Source: Candidatus Peribacteria bacterium (GTDB lineage Bacteria > Patescibacteriota > Gracilibacteria > Peribacterales > Peribacteraceae). From it: 19,733 nucleotides of DNA. The position numbers were made by a program, and so were the translations under genes. Position 1 is the first letter of the stretch. Each line of letters opens with the position of its first letter. Below the pieces are notes generated by a model. It had not been told where the DNA came from and ran no database searches. It saw nothing but the letters and a program-made list of their open reading frames with translations. The stretch lies in NCBI GenBank assembly GCA_903854455.1, contig CAINWJ010000126.1:1-19733 (forward strand), written 5' to 3'. Below are positions 1 to 6,398 of this stretch, in pieces.

Positions 1-269
1 CCGAGGATCAGCCCGAAGCCGATCTGCGAGATGCGATCGTGCGATGAGCGTGCCGCGACGATGGAGACGATGATGAGCGCGCCGAAGATTACAATTGTCT
101 GAAGCTCCGGTGGCAGCATGATCGAGAAAGCGATGCCGGGGTTGTGTGAGAGATGGAGTGTCAGGAAATTGCCGATGAGCGAGATCGGAGTAGTTAGCAT
201 CTCGGCAAGCCATTGTGTCAGGAGTGACAGGACGAATGCCGATGTGGCGGTGAATAGTAATTTACGCAT
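1..269 (-). CDS. lspA: Lipoprotein signal peptidase (signal peptidase II), N-terminal part, cut by window edge
   Basis: Reading the minus strand from ATG at 269 gives an open frame that leaves the window after 89 full codons. It contains the hallmark NPGIAFSI (residues about 43-50, family pattern N-x-G-x-A-F-S) and a downstream GFGLILG that leads into the region where family members carry the catalytic N-x-x-D-R. The catalytic aspartates lie outside the window. At least two hydrophobic segments are visible (about 3-18 and 57-72), as expected for this four-helix inner-membrane aspartic protease, which removes signal peptides from diacylglyceryl-modified prolipoproteins. It is transcribed away from ftsW. 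A candidate substrate, the lipobox protein at 2948-3646, is nearby. The upstream sequence is pyrimidine-rich on the coding strand and shows no Shine-Dalgarno. The family call is firm despite truncation. Confidence 0.9.
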   Translation of the reverse strand, partial: MRKLLFTATSAFVLSLLTQWLAEMLTTPISLIGNFLTLHLSHNPGIAFSIMLPPELQTIVIFGALIIVSIVAARSSHDRISQIGFGLIL

Positions 270-289
270 GTGGAAAGGAAACCGAACAA

Positions 290-376
290 AGTATTCAGTA
301 TGCAGTATGGAGTATTCAGTATGCAGGAACAACGCATCTCCCGGATACCGCATACTCAATACTGTATACAAAATAC
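290..376. repeat. Word-like direct and inverted repeat between lspA and ftsW
   Basis: The 16-mer AGTATTCAGTATGCAG occurs exactly at 290-305 and 311-326. A right arm around 350-376 (GCATACTCAATACTG, then GTATACAAAATACTT) is the imperfect reverse complement of the left arm, about 24 of 29 positions matching. The whole could fold into a long imperfect hairpin. It fills the gap between the divergent lspA and ftsW starts. Confidence 0.8.
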
Positions 377-420
377 TTCCTGTCTTCTTCTCTTTCTTCT
401 CCTTCGCTCATCCTCTCCTC

Positions 421-426
421 TATCAT
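421..426 (+). promoter_or_regulatory. Candidate -10 element of a leaderless ftsW transcript
   Basis: TATCAT matches the -10 consensus at five of six positions and ends 6 nt before the GTG at 433. The same geometry is seen at murG, murB and other genes here. No clear -35 box is visible in the pyrimidine-rich sequence upstream. Confidence 0.45.
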
Positions 427-432
427 GCTCCG

Positions 433-1650
433 GTGTTTCGCAAAGCAGATTTCCTCCTCCTCGGCGTCGCGCTGGGTCTGGCACTCTTCGGTCTCGCCAT
501 GATCGCGAGCGTGTCGGTGTACCAGAGCTACCTGCTCACCGAACGTTTCGTCGCATCCGGAGCGTGGGATGCGGCAACCAATCCGAATTCATTCTATTTG
601 TGGCGCAGTTTCCGGCACATGCTGGTGGCACTGGCGGCACTCAGCTGCACCAGCATCATCCCGTACCGCGTGTGGGGGAAGCTTGCACGCATCCTGTTTT
701 TGATGAACCTGGGATTGCTCGTCCTACTTTTCATCCCGGGGCTCGGCAATGATTTCGGCTCCGCCAGAAGCTGGTTGCAAATCGGATTCTTGAGTCTTCA
801 GCCCTCCGAATTCCTCAAGCTGACGCTGGTGTTCTACCTCTCGGTGTGGCTGCAGAAGAAGGAGTCATTGATCGCGACATTCCGGGAAGGATTTATCCCG
901 TTTGTGATCCTCCTCTGCCTCTCCACATTCTTAGTCGCGGTGCAGCCGGACTTGGGATCGTTCCTCGTCTTCACCGTCGTTGCGTCGGTGATGTTCTTCG
1001 TCGCAGGCGGGAGCATCTCGCACCTGTTCCTCGGCGGCGCGGTGGCGGCGCTGCTCGGACTGCCGATCATCCTCAACAAAGAGTACGTCCGTAACCGCTT
1101 CACCGTGTTCTTTCACATCCTCCGCAATCCCGACTCTCTTACCTGCCGCGAGGGCATCTGCTTCCAGATCTACCAGGCTCTCCTCGCCGTCGGGAGTGGT
1201 GGGATTTTCGGCGTCGGGTACGGGAAGTCCATCCAGAAGTTCGGCTACCTGCCGGAGGTGCAGGCGGACACGATCTTTGCTGCCATGGCGGAGGAACTGG
1301 GCTTCTTCCGCATCCTGATCGTGCTGGGACTCTACGGCATCTTCGTCTACCGGGGACTCAAGGTTGCACGCAATGCGCCGGATCGATTTGGTCTGCTGCT
1401 TGCTACCGGTCTCACCACCGGCATCGCGTTCCAGGCATTGCTCAACATCGGCGTGAATCTCTCGCTCTTTCCCATCACCGGCATCACCCTCCCGTTCATC
1501 AGCTACGGCGGCTCTTCACTGGTCGCGACCATGGCGGCAGTTGGCGTGATCCTGAATATTTCCATGCATTCGTCACAGGAAGGAGTTGCAGTTCAGCGGA
1601 AGGAACGGAAGGAGCAGCTGCTGAGTTTGAGGAGGTTTATTCATGACTGA
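433..1650 (+). CDS. ftsW: Peptidoglycan glycosyltransferase FtsW (SEDS family)
   Basis: This polytopic SEDS protein polymerises lipid II into septal glycan during division. From GTG at 433 it is 405 residues, normal for the family, beginning MFRKADFLLLG and entering the first membrane helix at once. Visible SEDS motifs are GSARSWLQIG with LQPSEFLKL (about residues 109-135), GVGYGKSIQKFGYLPEV followed by FAAMAEELG (about 259-290), and GITLPFISYGGSS (about 350-362). The last two favour FtsW over RodA, as does the following murG. The frame is open back to 118, but that extension crosses the repeat element and the opposite-strand lspA, so I reject it. GTG 433 is supported by its position just before helix 1 and by a -10-like TATCAT 6 nt upstream. 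There is no Shine-Dalgarno. RodA is the alternative but less likely. Confidence 0.88.
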   Translation: MFRKADFLLLGVALGLALFGLAMIASVSVYQSYLLTERFVASGAWDAATNPNSFYLWRSFRHMLVALAALSCTSIIPYRVWGKLARILFLMNLGLLVLLFIPGLGNDFGSARSWLQIGFLSLQPSEFLKLTLVFYLSVWLQKKESLIATFREGFIPFVILLCLSTFLVAVQPDLGSFLVFTVVASVMFFVAGGSISHLFLGGAVAALLGLPIILNKEYVRNRFTVFFHILRNPDSLTCREGICFQIYQALLAVGSGGIFGVGYGKSIQKFGYLPEVQADTIFAAMAEELGFFRILIVLGLYGIFVYRGLKVARNAPDRFGLLLATGLTTGIAFQALLNIGVNLSLFPITGITLPFISYGGSSLVATMAAVGVILNISMHSSQEGVAVQRKERKEQLLSLRRFIHD

Positions 1651-1659
1651 AGAATCAAC

Positions 1660-1812
1660 GACTGAAATGACCAATTTCGGAATGCCCAATAACCAATTTC
1701 CAATGCCCAAATAATCACCAATACCCAATCCCCAAATAGCCGTCATCCAGTAGGTTGGTCATTAGGATTTGGTCATTTTTTGGTCATTGGTTATTGAATA
1801 TTGGTCATTTTC
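1660..1812. repeat. CCAAT/ATTGG word-repeat inverted element between ftsW and murG
   Basis: The left half repeats words such as ACCAAT, CCCAAT and CCCAAATA. The right half (about 1753-1812) repeats TTGGTCATT three or more times and is the approximate reverse complement of the left half. The result is a low-complexity, roughly palindromic element filling the ftsW-murG gap. It has no stop in the murG frame from 1755, which artificially extends that reading frame. Confidence 0.8.
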
Positions 1813-1823
1813 TGTCCGACCTG

Positions 1824-1829
1824 CATACT
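1824..1829 (+). promoter_or_regulatory. Candidate -10 element of a leaderless murG transcript
   Basis: CATACT (five of six matches to TATAAT allowing the common C at position 5 counted as mismatch would be four) ends 6 nt before the murG ATG. The upstream -35 region would fall inside the right arm of the repeat (TTGGTC words), so the element may supply promoter sequence. Confidence 0.4.
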
Positions 1830-1835
1830 ATTCCC

Positions 1836-2906
1836 ATGCATCCTCGGACAATTCTTTTCTGTGGCGGCGGCAGCCTCGGTCACCTGACACCGTCGCTCTC
1901 GGTACTGGAATCATTAAAGAAGATGGTTCCGTCTCTTGAGGCGATGTTCATCTGTGCCGATCGGTCTGATGAGATTGCGATGCTGAGGTCCGCCGGAATT
2001 CCTTTCAGGACAATCCATGCCGGGAAATTCCCGCGAGGTTTTTCGGTGCGCCTGATTTCATTTCCATTCCTCTTCGCCTATTCGATCATTGAATCAATCA
2101 TCGCGCTCGCATCGATCAAACCGGATGTGATCTTCAGCAAGGGCGGCTTCGTGAGTGTGCCGGTCTGCCTCGCGGCATTCCTCTTTCGTATTCCGATCGT
2201 GCTGCACGCCTCCGACAGTGTCCCGAATATTAGTGACCGACTGATCGGCCGAATCGCAAAAAAGATTTGCACGGGGTTCCCCGTCAATTCATTTCCGCAG
2301 AATTTACGAAGCAAAACGATTCAAACGGGCAACCCTGTCCGATACATGATCGCGTCAGGACTTCGTGTCGCAGGTCAGCGGATCACCGGCTTCTCGCGCA
2401 AGCGTCCCGTGATCATGATCATCGGCGGCAGTCAGGGATCGGTGGCATTGAATGAGGCACTCGATCGACAATTCGATGCACTCGTGAATCTCGCGGATAT
2501 CATCCATCTCACCGGAACCGGGAAGGAACTGCAGCGGACGCATGCACGGTACTGGGCCAGAGCGACCGTGATCGAAGAATTGCCGCATCTGTATGCCCTT
2601 GCCGATGTCGTCGTCACCCGCGCCGGAGCCGGCACGCTCTCCGAACTGAGCGCACTCAGCAAAGCCGCCATCGTCATTCCGCTTACCGGTGTGGCACACG
2701 ATCATCAGCTCAAAAATGCGCAGTTACTTGCGGCAGCCGGAGCTATTGCTCTTCTCAGAGAGGAACAGATATCGATCTTGTCAGAACACATCGAATCACT
2801 TCTCAGGGATCATGATCGGCGGAGGACGATGGGCGAGGCGCTCAAGAAATTCTTTCCGGTAGAGGCGACCAATCGAATTGCCAAGATCGTGCTGGACGCG
2901 CTCTAA
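1836..2906 (+). CDS. murG: UDP-N-acetylglucosamine--undecaprenyl-pyrophosphoryl-MurNAc-pentapeptide transferase (MurG)
   Basis: MurG is a membrane-associated GT-B glycosyltransferase (GT28) that converts lipid I to lipid II. The 356-residue product is typical in length. The N-terminal glycine-rich loop GGGSLGHLTP (residues 10-19) replaces the common GGTGGH. FSKGGFVSVPVCLAA and LHASDSVPNISDRLIGR follow in the acceptor domain. The UDP-GlcNAc half shows GGSQGSVALNE (about 196-206), RAGAGTLSELSAL (about 262-274) and DHQLKNAQLL, all classic MurG positions. ATG 1836 starts one strand before the glycine loop. The frame continues upstream to 1755 only through the repeat element, which is not credible coding sequence. 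It follows ftsW, as in many division/cell-wall clusters, and lacks a Shine-Dalgarno. Confidence 0.93.
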   Translation: MHPRTILFCGGGSLGHLTPSLSVLESLKKMVPSLEAMFICADRSDEIAMLRSAGIPFRTIHAGKFPRGFSVRLISFPFLFAYSIIESIIALASIKPDVIFSKGGFVSVPVCLAAFLFRIPIVLHASDSVPNISDRLIGRIAKKICTGFPVNSFPQNLRSKTIQTGNPVRYMIASGLRVAGQRITGFSRKRPVIMIIGGSQGSVALNEALDRQFDALVNLADIIHLTGTGKELQRTHARYWARATVIEELPHLYALADVVVTRAGAGTLSELSALSKAAIVIPLTGVAHDHQLKNAQLLAAAGAIALLREEQISILSEHIESLLRDHDRRRTMGEALKKFFPVEATNRIAKIVLDAL

Positions 2907-2916
2907 GAAAACCCTC

Positions 2917-2922
2917 TAGAAT
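2917..2922 (+). promoter_or_regulatory. Possible -10 element upstream of the cyclophilin gene
   Basis: TAGAAT lies 25 nt before the ATG at 2948 and just after the murG stop. No convincing -35 is present, so this is a weak assignment. Read-through from murG is also possible. Confidence 0.25.
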
Positions 2923-2947
2923 CCGATCCCATTTCTTCACTTTTCCT

Positions 2948-3646
2948 ATGCACAAGACCACTACAATCCTTACGTCCGCTTGTACGCTCCTGCTTCTTTC
3001 CGCCTGCGGCACAGTACCGACACCCCCTATCGATCAAGCATCATCTTCATCGTCATCCGCTTCCTCTGAATCTTCTTCCGTCTCATCCCCCTCCTCCGCT
3101 ATGCCCTCTTCCTCCTCTTCCGCCGATCAAGCATCCACATGGACGTGGGACGGCATCATGCAGAAAGGTATGCACCAGGCGATCATCAAGACGAACAAAG
3201 GCGATATCACCGTTGAGCTGGATGCCAAACTGGCACCCAAGACCGTCACGAACTTCATGGCGCTCGCCGCCTCCGGTTACTACAAGGACGTCACGTTCCA
3301 CCGCGTCATTCCGGGCTTCATGATCCAGGGTGGTGATCCCAATGGCAACGGTACGGGTGGCAGGAGCATCTTCGGCGAGTCATTTGAGGATGAGATCGAT
3401 CCTTCCGCTTCCGTCTACAAGAACGGCTACAAGACGGGCTCCATCGCCATGGCGAACCGCGGTCCCAACACGAACGGTAGCCAGTTCTTCATCATGGACG
3501 CCGACTATCCGCTACCGCCGAACTACACGATCTTCGGCAAGGTCACGAGCGGCATCGATGTGGTTCACGCCATCGCCAACCTGCAGCGCGACCCCAACGA
3601 CAAGCCGACGTCGCCGGTGACGTTTGATGTGAAGGTAGTAAAGTAG
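2948..3646 (+). CDS. Cyclophilin-type peptidyl-prolyl cis-trans isomerase, predicted lipoprotein
   Basis: This 232-residue protein is predicted to catalyse proline cis-trans isomerisation outside the membrane. The N-terminus is a lipoprotein signal with lipobox LSAC (Cys at about residue 20), followed by a serine-dominated linker of roughly 40 residues that tethers the domain to the membrane. The cyclophilin fold begins near MHQAIIKTNKGDITVEL. The active-site blocks are FHRVIPGFMIQGGDP and SIAMANRGPNTNGSQFFI, preserving the Arg, Phe, Met and Gln positions of cyclophilin A. The Trp and His of human cyclophilin A (W121, H126) are not kept (NYTIFGKV instead), as in many bacterial relatives. It sits between murG and gltX with its own gaps. 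LspA, whose gene starts at 269, would process it. No Shine-Dalgarno is seen. Confidence 0.92.
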   Translation: MHKTTTILTSACTLLLLSACGTVPTPPIDQASSSSSSASSESSSVSSPSSAMPSSSSSADQASTWTWDGIMQKGMHQAIIKTNKGDITVELDAKLAPKTVTNFMALAASGYYKDVTFHRVIPGFMIQGGDPNGNGTGGRSIFGESFEDEIDPSASVYKNGYKTGSIAMANRGPNTNGSQFFIMDADYPLPPNYTIFGKVTSGIDVVHAIANLQRDPNDKPTSPVTFDVKVVK

Positions 3647-3678
3647 AGTAGCTGGTGGAATTGATTACTTTGGTCTGA

Positions 3679-3770
3679 GAGTAAGGTAGGTATAGTAGGT
3701 AAGGTAGGTAATGTATGTGTGATACTGTCTCACCTACCTTACGTACCTTACTTTCATTACGTACCTTACC
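3679..3770. repeat. GGTAAGGTA/TACCTTACC word-repeat inverted element upstream of gltX
   Basis: The left arm (about 3681-3712) repeats GTAAGGTAGGTA-type words. The right arm (about 3731-3770) repeats TACCTTACGTACC-type words and is the near reverse complement of the left. The arms are separated by a short non-repetitive centre around 3713-3730. The element abuts the gltX start and has no stop in that frame, giving a spurious N-terminal extension from 3719. Confidence 0.8.
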
Positions 3771-3775
3771 TTCCC

Positions 3776-5230
3776 GTGCGTACCCGCTTCGCCCCGTCCC
3801 CCACCGGCTTCCTGCACATCGGCAATCTACGCACCGCATTCTTCGCCTGGCTGATGGCAAAGAAAACCAAGGGATCATTCACGGTGAGGATTGAAGATAC
3901 TGATCGGGCACGTGAGGTAGAAGGCGCAGTCGAAAGCGTGCTTCGATTACTGCATTGGGCAGGCATTGCTCCCGATGAAGGCGTAATGCTGGATGATGCC
4001 GGAAAGATCATCGAAAAAGGCAAGTGTGGTCCATACATCCAGTCGAAGCGATTCGATCTTTACCGGAAGTACGCGGATCAATTGCTCAAGGACGGACACG
4101 CGTATCGCTGCTTTTGTACATCGGAGAGATTGGACGAGATGCGCAAGAAGCAGGAAAAATTACGCCAGGCGCCGATGTACGATCGCACGTGTCTGGAACT
4201 GGATCCCGCTGAGGTTGAAAAGCGGGTGGCTGCAGGCGAGAAGCACGTGCTCCGATTAAAAATTCCGCGCGAGGAAACGATTACGTACGAGGACAAAATT
4301 TACGGTCCGATGTCATTCAAAGGCCATACGGTCGACGATCAAGTCCTTCTTAAATCTGACGGATTTCCGACGTACCATCTGGCACACGTCGTCGATGATC
4401 ATCTGATGGAAATGGATCTGGTGATCCGCGGAGAAGAATGGCTGAGTTCAGTGCCCAAGCATCTGATCTTGTTCCGGGCATTCGGCTGGAAAGCGCCGGA
4501 GTATGCGCACGTTTCGCTCCTCCTTAATCCGGATCGATCGAAGCTGAGCAAGCGTCAGGGCGACGTTGCTGCCGAGGATTTCATCAAGAAAGGATATTTA
4601 CCCGAAGCACTGATGAACTTCCTTGCCTTGCTTGGCTGGAACCCCGGCACGGAGCAGGAGATGTTCACGATCCCCGAATTGATCGAAGCCTTCACCCTCG
4701 AGCGCATCCACAAATCCGGCGCAGTATTTGATTTGAAAAAATTAGAATGGCTGCAGGGTCAGTGGATGCGGAAAATCCCTGCCAAGGATTTTGCAGACCG
4801 GATCAAACCACTGGTCGTCGCACGCTTTCCGGATGCCGAAAACGATGCCTCATTCCTGCAGAAGGCCACGCTAATTCAGGAGCGCATCACGTTCTTCCCC
4901 GAGGCACCGGACATGCTGGGGTTCTTCTATGACGATCCGACGGTCGGCATTGATTTGATCGCCAATCCGAAGCAGAAAGTGGAGGCAGCCGATGTGCCGA
5001 AGATTTTGGAAATACTCAAGAAATCGCTGGAGTCGATCGAAGAAAAGAATTGGATCAAGGATTCGATTGTCGCGGCGCTTGATGCCGCCATCGCATCTTC
5101 AGGATTGAAGAAGGGTCAGCTCCTCTGGGTGTTGCGAGCCTCGCTCACCGGTCGCGCCTATTCACCGGGGGCGTACGAGGTGGCGGAGATACTGGGGAAG
5201 GAGAGGACACTTGAGAGACTTTCGATCTAA
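3776..5230 (+). CDS. gltX: Glutamyl-tRNA synthetase (class I)
   Basis: It charges tRNA-Glu (and possibly tRNA-Gln in organisms with GatCAB) with glutamate in the cytoplasm. From GTG 3776 the protein has 484 residues and begins VRTRFAPSPTGFLHIGN, the standard GluRS N-terminus with the HIGH motif as HIGN (residues 14-17). The KMSKS motif is KLSKR at 256-260 after LNPDRS. YRCFCTSE and the later YDRTCLEL occupy the region that binds zinc in some GluRS, although the final histidine ligand is not apparent. The C-terminal helical anticodon-binding part is complete. The frame is open from 3719, but that extension (residues like LSHLPYVPYFHYVPY) is translated repeat element. Discriminating versus non-discriminating specificity cannot be decided from sequence alone. 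Confidence 0.94.
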   Translation: MRTRFAPSPTGFLHIGNLRTAFFAWLMAKKTKGSFTVRIEDTDRAREVEGAVESVLRLLHWAGIAPDEGVMLDDAGKIIEKGKCGPYIQSKRFDLYRKYADQLLKDGHAYRCFCTSERLDEMRKKQEKLRQAPMYDRTCLELDPAEVEKRVAAGEKHVLRLKIPREETITYEDKIYGPMSFKGHTVDDQVLLKSDGFPTYHLAHVVDDHLMEMDLVIRGEEWLSSVPKHLILFRAFGWKAPEYAHVSLLLNPDRSKLSKRQGDVAAEDFIKKGYLPEALMNFLALLGWNPGTEQEMFTIPELIEAFTLERIHKSGAVFDLKKLEWLQGQWMRKIPAKDFADRIKPLVVARFPDAENDASFLQKATLIQERITFFPEAPDMLGFFYDDPTVGIDLIANPKQKVEAADVPKILEILKKSLESIEEKNWIKDSIVAALDAAIASSGLKKGQLLWVLRASLTGRAYSPGAYEVAEILGKERTLERLSI

Positions 5231-5239
5231 AGAAAATCA

Positions 5240-5530
5240 TCACCAAAGTATCCGCTTGATAATAAGCGTGTCGTACACAACGGATCGATGTGCGATCATA
5301 AAGATGATAACCTGCTGGTCGTCTATGCGAAACACGACGCGGTAATCCCCGACACGGAGACGTCGGTATCCTTTCAGGCTTTTCCGAAGCGGCTTCCCGA
5401 AGACATCAGGTACGGAGGCCAATTTCTGCACTATTGCTCCCTGAATCCGTGTACGTTCTCGCTTTGGGAGCGCCGGAATATCGACGGACACGACCTCCGG
5501 ATGATAGAGAATGGAAAAGGTCATGCCCAT
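5240..5530 (-). CDS. RelE/ParE-family toxin of a type II toxin-antitoxin system
   Basis: This is a 96-residue basic protein with the RelE/ParE superfamily pattern: ILYHPEVV near the start, a helical stretch with KRERTRIQGAIVQKL, then LKGYRRLRVGDYRVVFRI and a C-terminal strand IIFMIAHRSVVYDTL. Family members either cleave mRNA on the ribosome (RelE) or poison gyrase (ParE). The sequence looks closer to RelE, but I cannot settle the target. Two starts are possible: ATG 5530, and ATG 5524, which would give a 4-nt ATGA overlap with the antitoxin stop. It is the second gene of the pair, so antitoxin is made first. It converges on gltX, ending 9 nt from it, with no terminator between. Confidence 0.87.
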   Translation of the reverse strand: MGMTFSILYHPEVVSVDIPALPKRERTRIQGAIVQKLASVPDVFGKPLRKSLKGYRRLRVGDYRVVFRIDDQQVIIFMIAHRSVVYDTLIIKRILW

Positions 5531-5742
5531 GCTTTGTCATGCGGAATGTAGCGAACGCCTTTGGTATCTCGCTTGGAAGCCAACGCATCCAGCACAATAT
5601 CCTCTTCCAGCGCCAGCGCCATCTCCAGAAGATACAAGGCTTTTGTTGCTTGGGGCATACCATCACGTTTGGCAATGGCCGTAAGAGCGTCATCCATTGC
5701 AGATGGAAGAGCCAGATTCAAACGTTTCTTCGTTGTAGGCAT
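5521..5742 (-). CDS. Ribbon-helix-helix-type antitoxin partner of the RelE/ParE toxin
   Basis: From ATG 5742 the product is 73 residues. The N-terminus KKRLNLALPSAMDDALTAIA matches a ribbon-helix-helix DNA-binding fold: a short beta strand rich in alternating hydrophobic and basic residues, then helix A. It continues with ALYLLEMALALEED. The C-terminal tail ASKRDTKGVRYIPHDKAWA is the kind of flexible segment that wraps the toxin. A longer frame back to 5829 runs through the promoter and operator, so the start at 5742 is preferred. The gene overlaps the toxin start by a few bases, and the pair is probably autoregulated through the repeat at 5767-5786. Confidence 0.82.
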   Translation of the reverse strand: MPTTKKRLNLALPSAMDDALTAIAKRDGMPQATKALYLLEMALALEEDIVLDALASKRDTKGVRYIPHDKAWA

Positions 5743-5765
5743 AGATGAGGAGGGAAGATGAGAAT

Positions 5766-5794
5766 AGTGTAACACCTGTGTAACACCATCGCAA
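5766..5794 (-). promoter_or_regulatory. Promoter and candidate operator of the toxin-antitoxin pair
   Basis: On the minus strand TTGCGA (5794-5789) and TACACT (5771-5766) are separated by exactly 17 nt, a good housekeeping promoter. Two copies of GTGTTACAC (5786-5778 and 5775-5767), each nearly palindromic, overlap the spacer and -10 with centres 11 bp apart, one helical turn. This is the expected layout of an autorepressing ribbon-helix-helix operator. Confidence 0.7.
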
Positions 5795-5814
5795 GATAAT
5801 TCTTGAAAAAAGAT

Positions 5815-5846
5815 TTGGCATTGTGCCAATAGCTATCTGCTACACT
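5815..5846 (+). promoter_or_regulatory. Candidate leaderless promoter with perfect inverted repeat for the membrane protein gene
   Basis: TACACT (5841-5846) ends 7 nt before the ATG at 5854. Upstream lies a perfect inverted repeat, TTGGCA-TTG-TGCCAA (5815-5829), covering the likely -35 area. The spacing of TTGGCA to the -10 is 20 nt, longer than ideal, so the repeat may instead be a protein-binding site. Confidence 0.45.
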
Positions 5847-5853
5847 GTCCGCC

Positions 5854-6309
5854 ATGGACGACGTCGAACTAGCCATCTCCGGAGGTCCCGGCAAAGCAGT
5901 CATCGAAGGCAAGACTGCGGTTCCTTTCCGTACGTTCGTGACGCTGATCCTCCAGCGGAAGGTGCAGGCGATCTTCAAGACGTCGCAGGATGAACCCGTG
6001 ATCGTGAGCAGCGATCTCCTCACGAAGCTCGCAAGTGCGCCGAGCGACAAGCAGGAGGACAGGAGCAAATTGACGCTCATCACATTCGGGGTCGGCATCC
6101 TCGGTGGCATCTTCCTCTCAGCTGCGGCATTGCTCGGATTGCTCCTCTTCCGCATTCAGATCGAGGTGAAGGATCTGTCGATTCTGCTTGGCGCGATTGC
6201 CGGCATCGTGATTCTGGCAATGATCATCATGAAAACGCAGAAGAAAACCGGATTCAAGGAGAAACTGCAGGAGAGTATGGAGAAGGTGACGGAGATGGTG
6301 AGTCGTTGA
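5854..6309 (+). CDS. Small membrane protein of unknown function, two predicted transmembrane helices
   Basis: I do not recognise a family in this 151-residue protein. About 72 N-terminal residues look soluble and end in a charged, polar stretch (SAPSDKQEDRSK). Two hydrophobic helices follow at about 74-99 (LITFGVGILGGIFLSAAALL) and 108-127 (LSILLGAIAGIVILAMIIM), joined by a short loop. A lysine-rich amphipathic tail (KTQKKTGFKEKLQESMEKV) suggests a cytoplasmic C-terminus, hence a helical hairpin with both ends inside. ATG 5854 sits 7 nt after a -10-like TACACT. The gene lies between a toxin-antitoxin pair and murB with no obvious functional link. It is judged real by clean start context, codon use like its neighbours and coherent topology. 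Confidence 0.75.
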   Translation: MDDVELAISGGPGKAVIEGKTAVPFRTFVTLILQRKVQAIFKTSQDEPVIVSSDLLTKLASAPSDKQEDRSKLTLITFGVGILGGIFLSAAALLGLLLFRIQIEVKDLSILLGAIAGIVILAMIIMKTQKKTGFKEKLQESMEKVTEMVSR

Positions 6310-6311
6310 AA

Positions 6312-6345
6312 GGAGGAGAGGATTGAGAAGAGGAGAGGATGAGAG
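6312..6345. repeat. Purine-rich GAGGAGAGGAT direct repeat before murB
   Basis: GAGGAGAGGAT occurs twice about 21 bp apart, within a stretch made almost entirely of A and G between the membrane-protein gene and murB. It could resemble Shine-Dalgarno sequence, but it is over 50 nt from the murB start and so does not act as its ribosome binding site. Confidence 0.6.
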
Positions 6346-6385
6346 GAATTTTTAGTGAAGCCAGACTTTCTCTGATAATCGACGG

Positions 6386-6391
6386 TATACT
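6386..6391 (+). promoter_or_regulatory. -10 element of a probable leaderless murB transcript
   Basis: TATACT, a strong -10 match, ends 7 nt before the ATG at 6399, placing the transcription start at or next to the start codon. No ribosome binding site is present between them. The -35 region (around GACTTT) is weak. Confidence 0.6.
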
Positions 6392-6398
6392 TGGTTCA

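Noticed and set aside
118..432. Upstream extension of the ftsW reading frame
   Set aside because: It runs antisense through lspA and through the repeat at 290-376; the extra residues are not SEDS-like and the first helix begins right after GTG 433.
3719..3775. ATG start for gltX 19 codons upstream of the GTG
   Set aside because: The extension is translated repeat DNA; GluRS proteins start with the VRTRFAPSPTG block, which begins at 3776.
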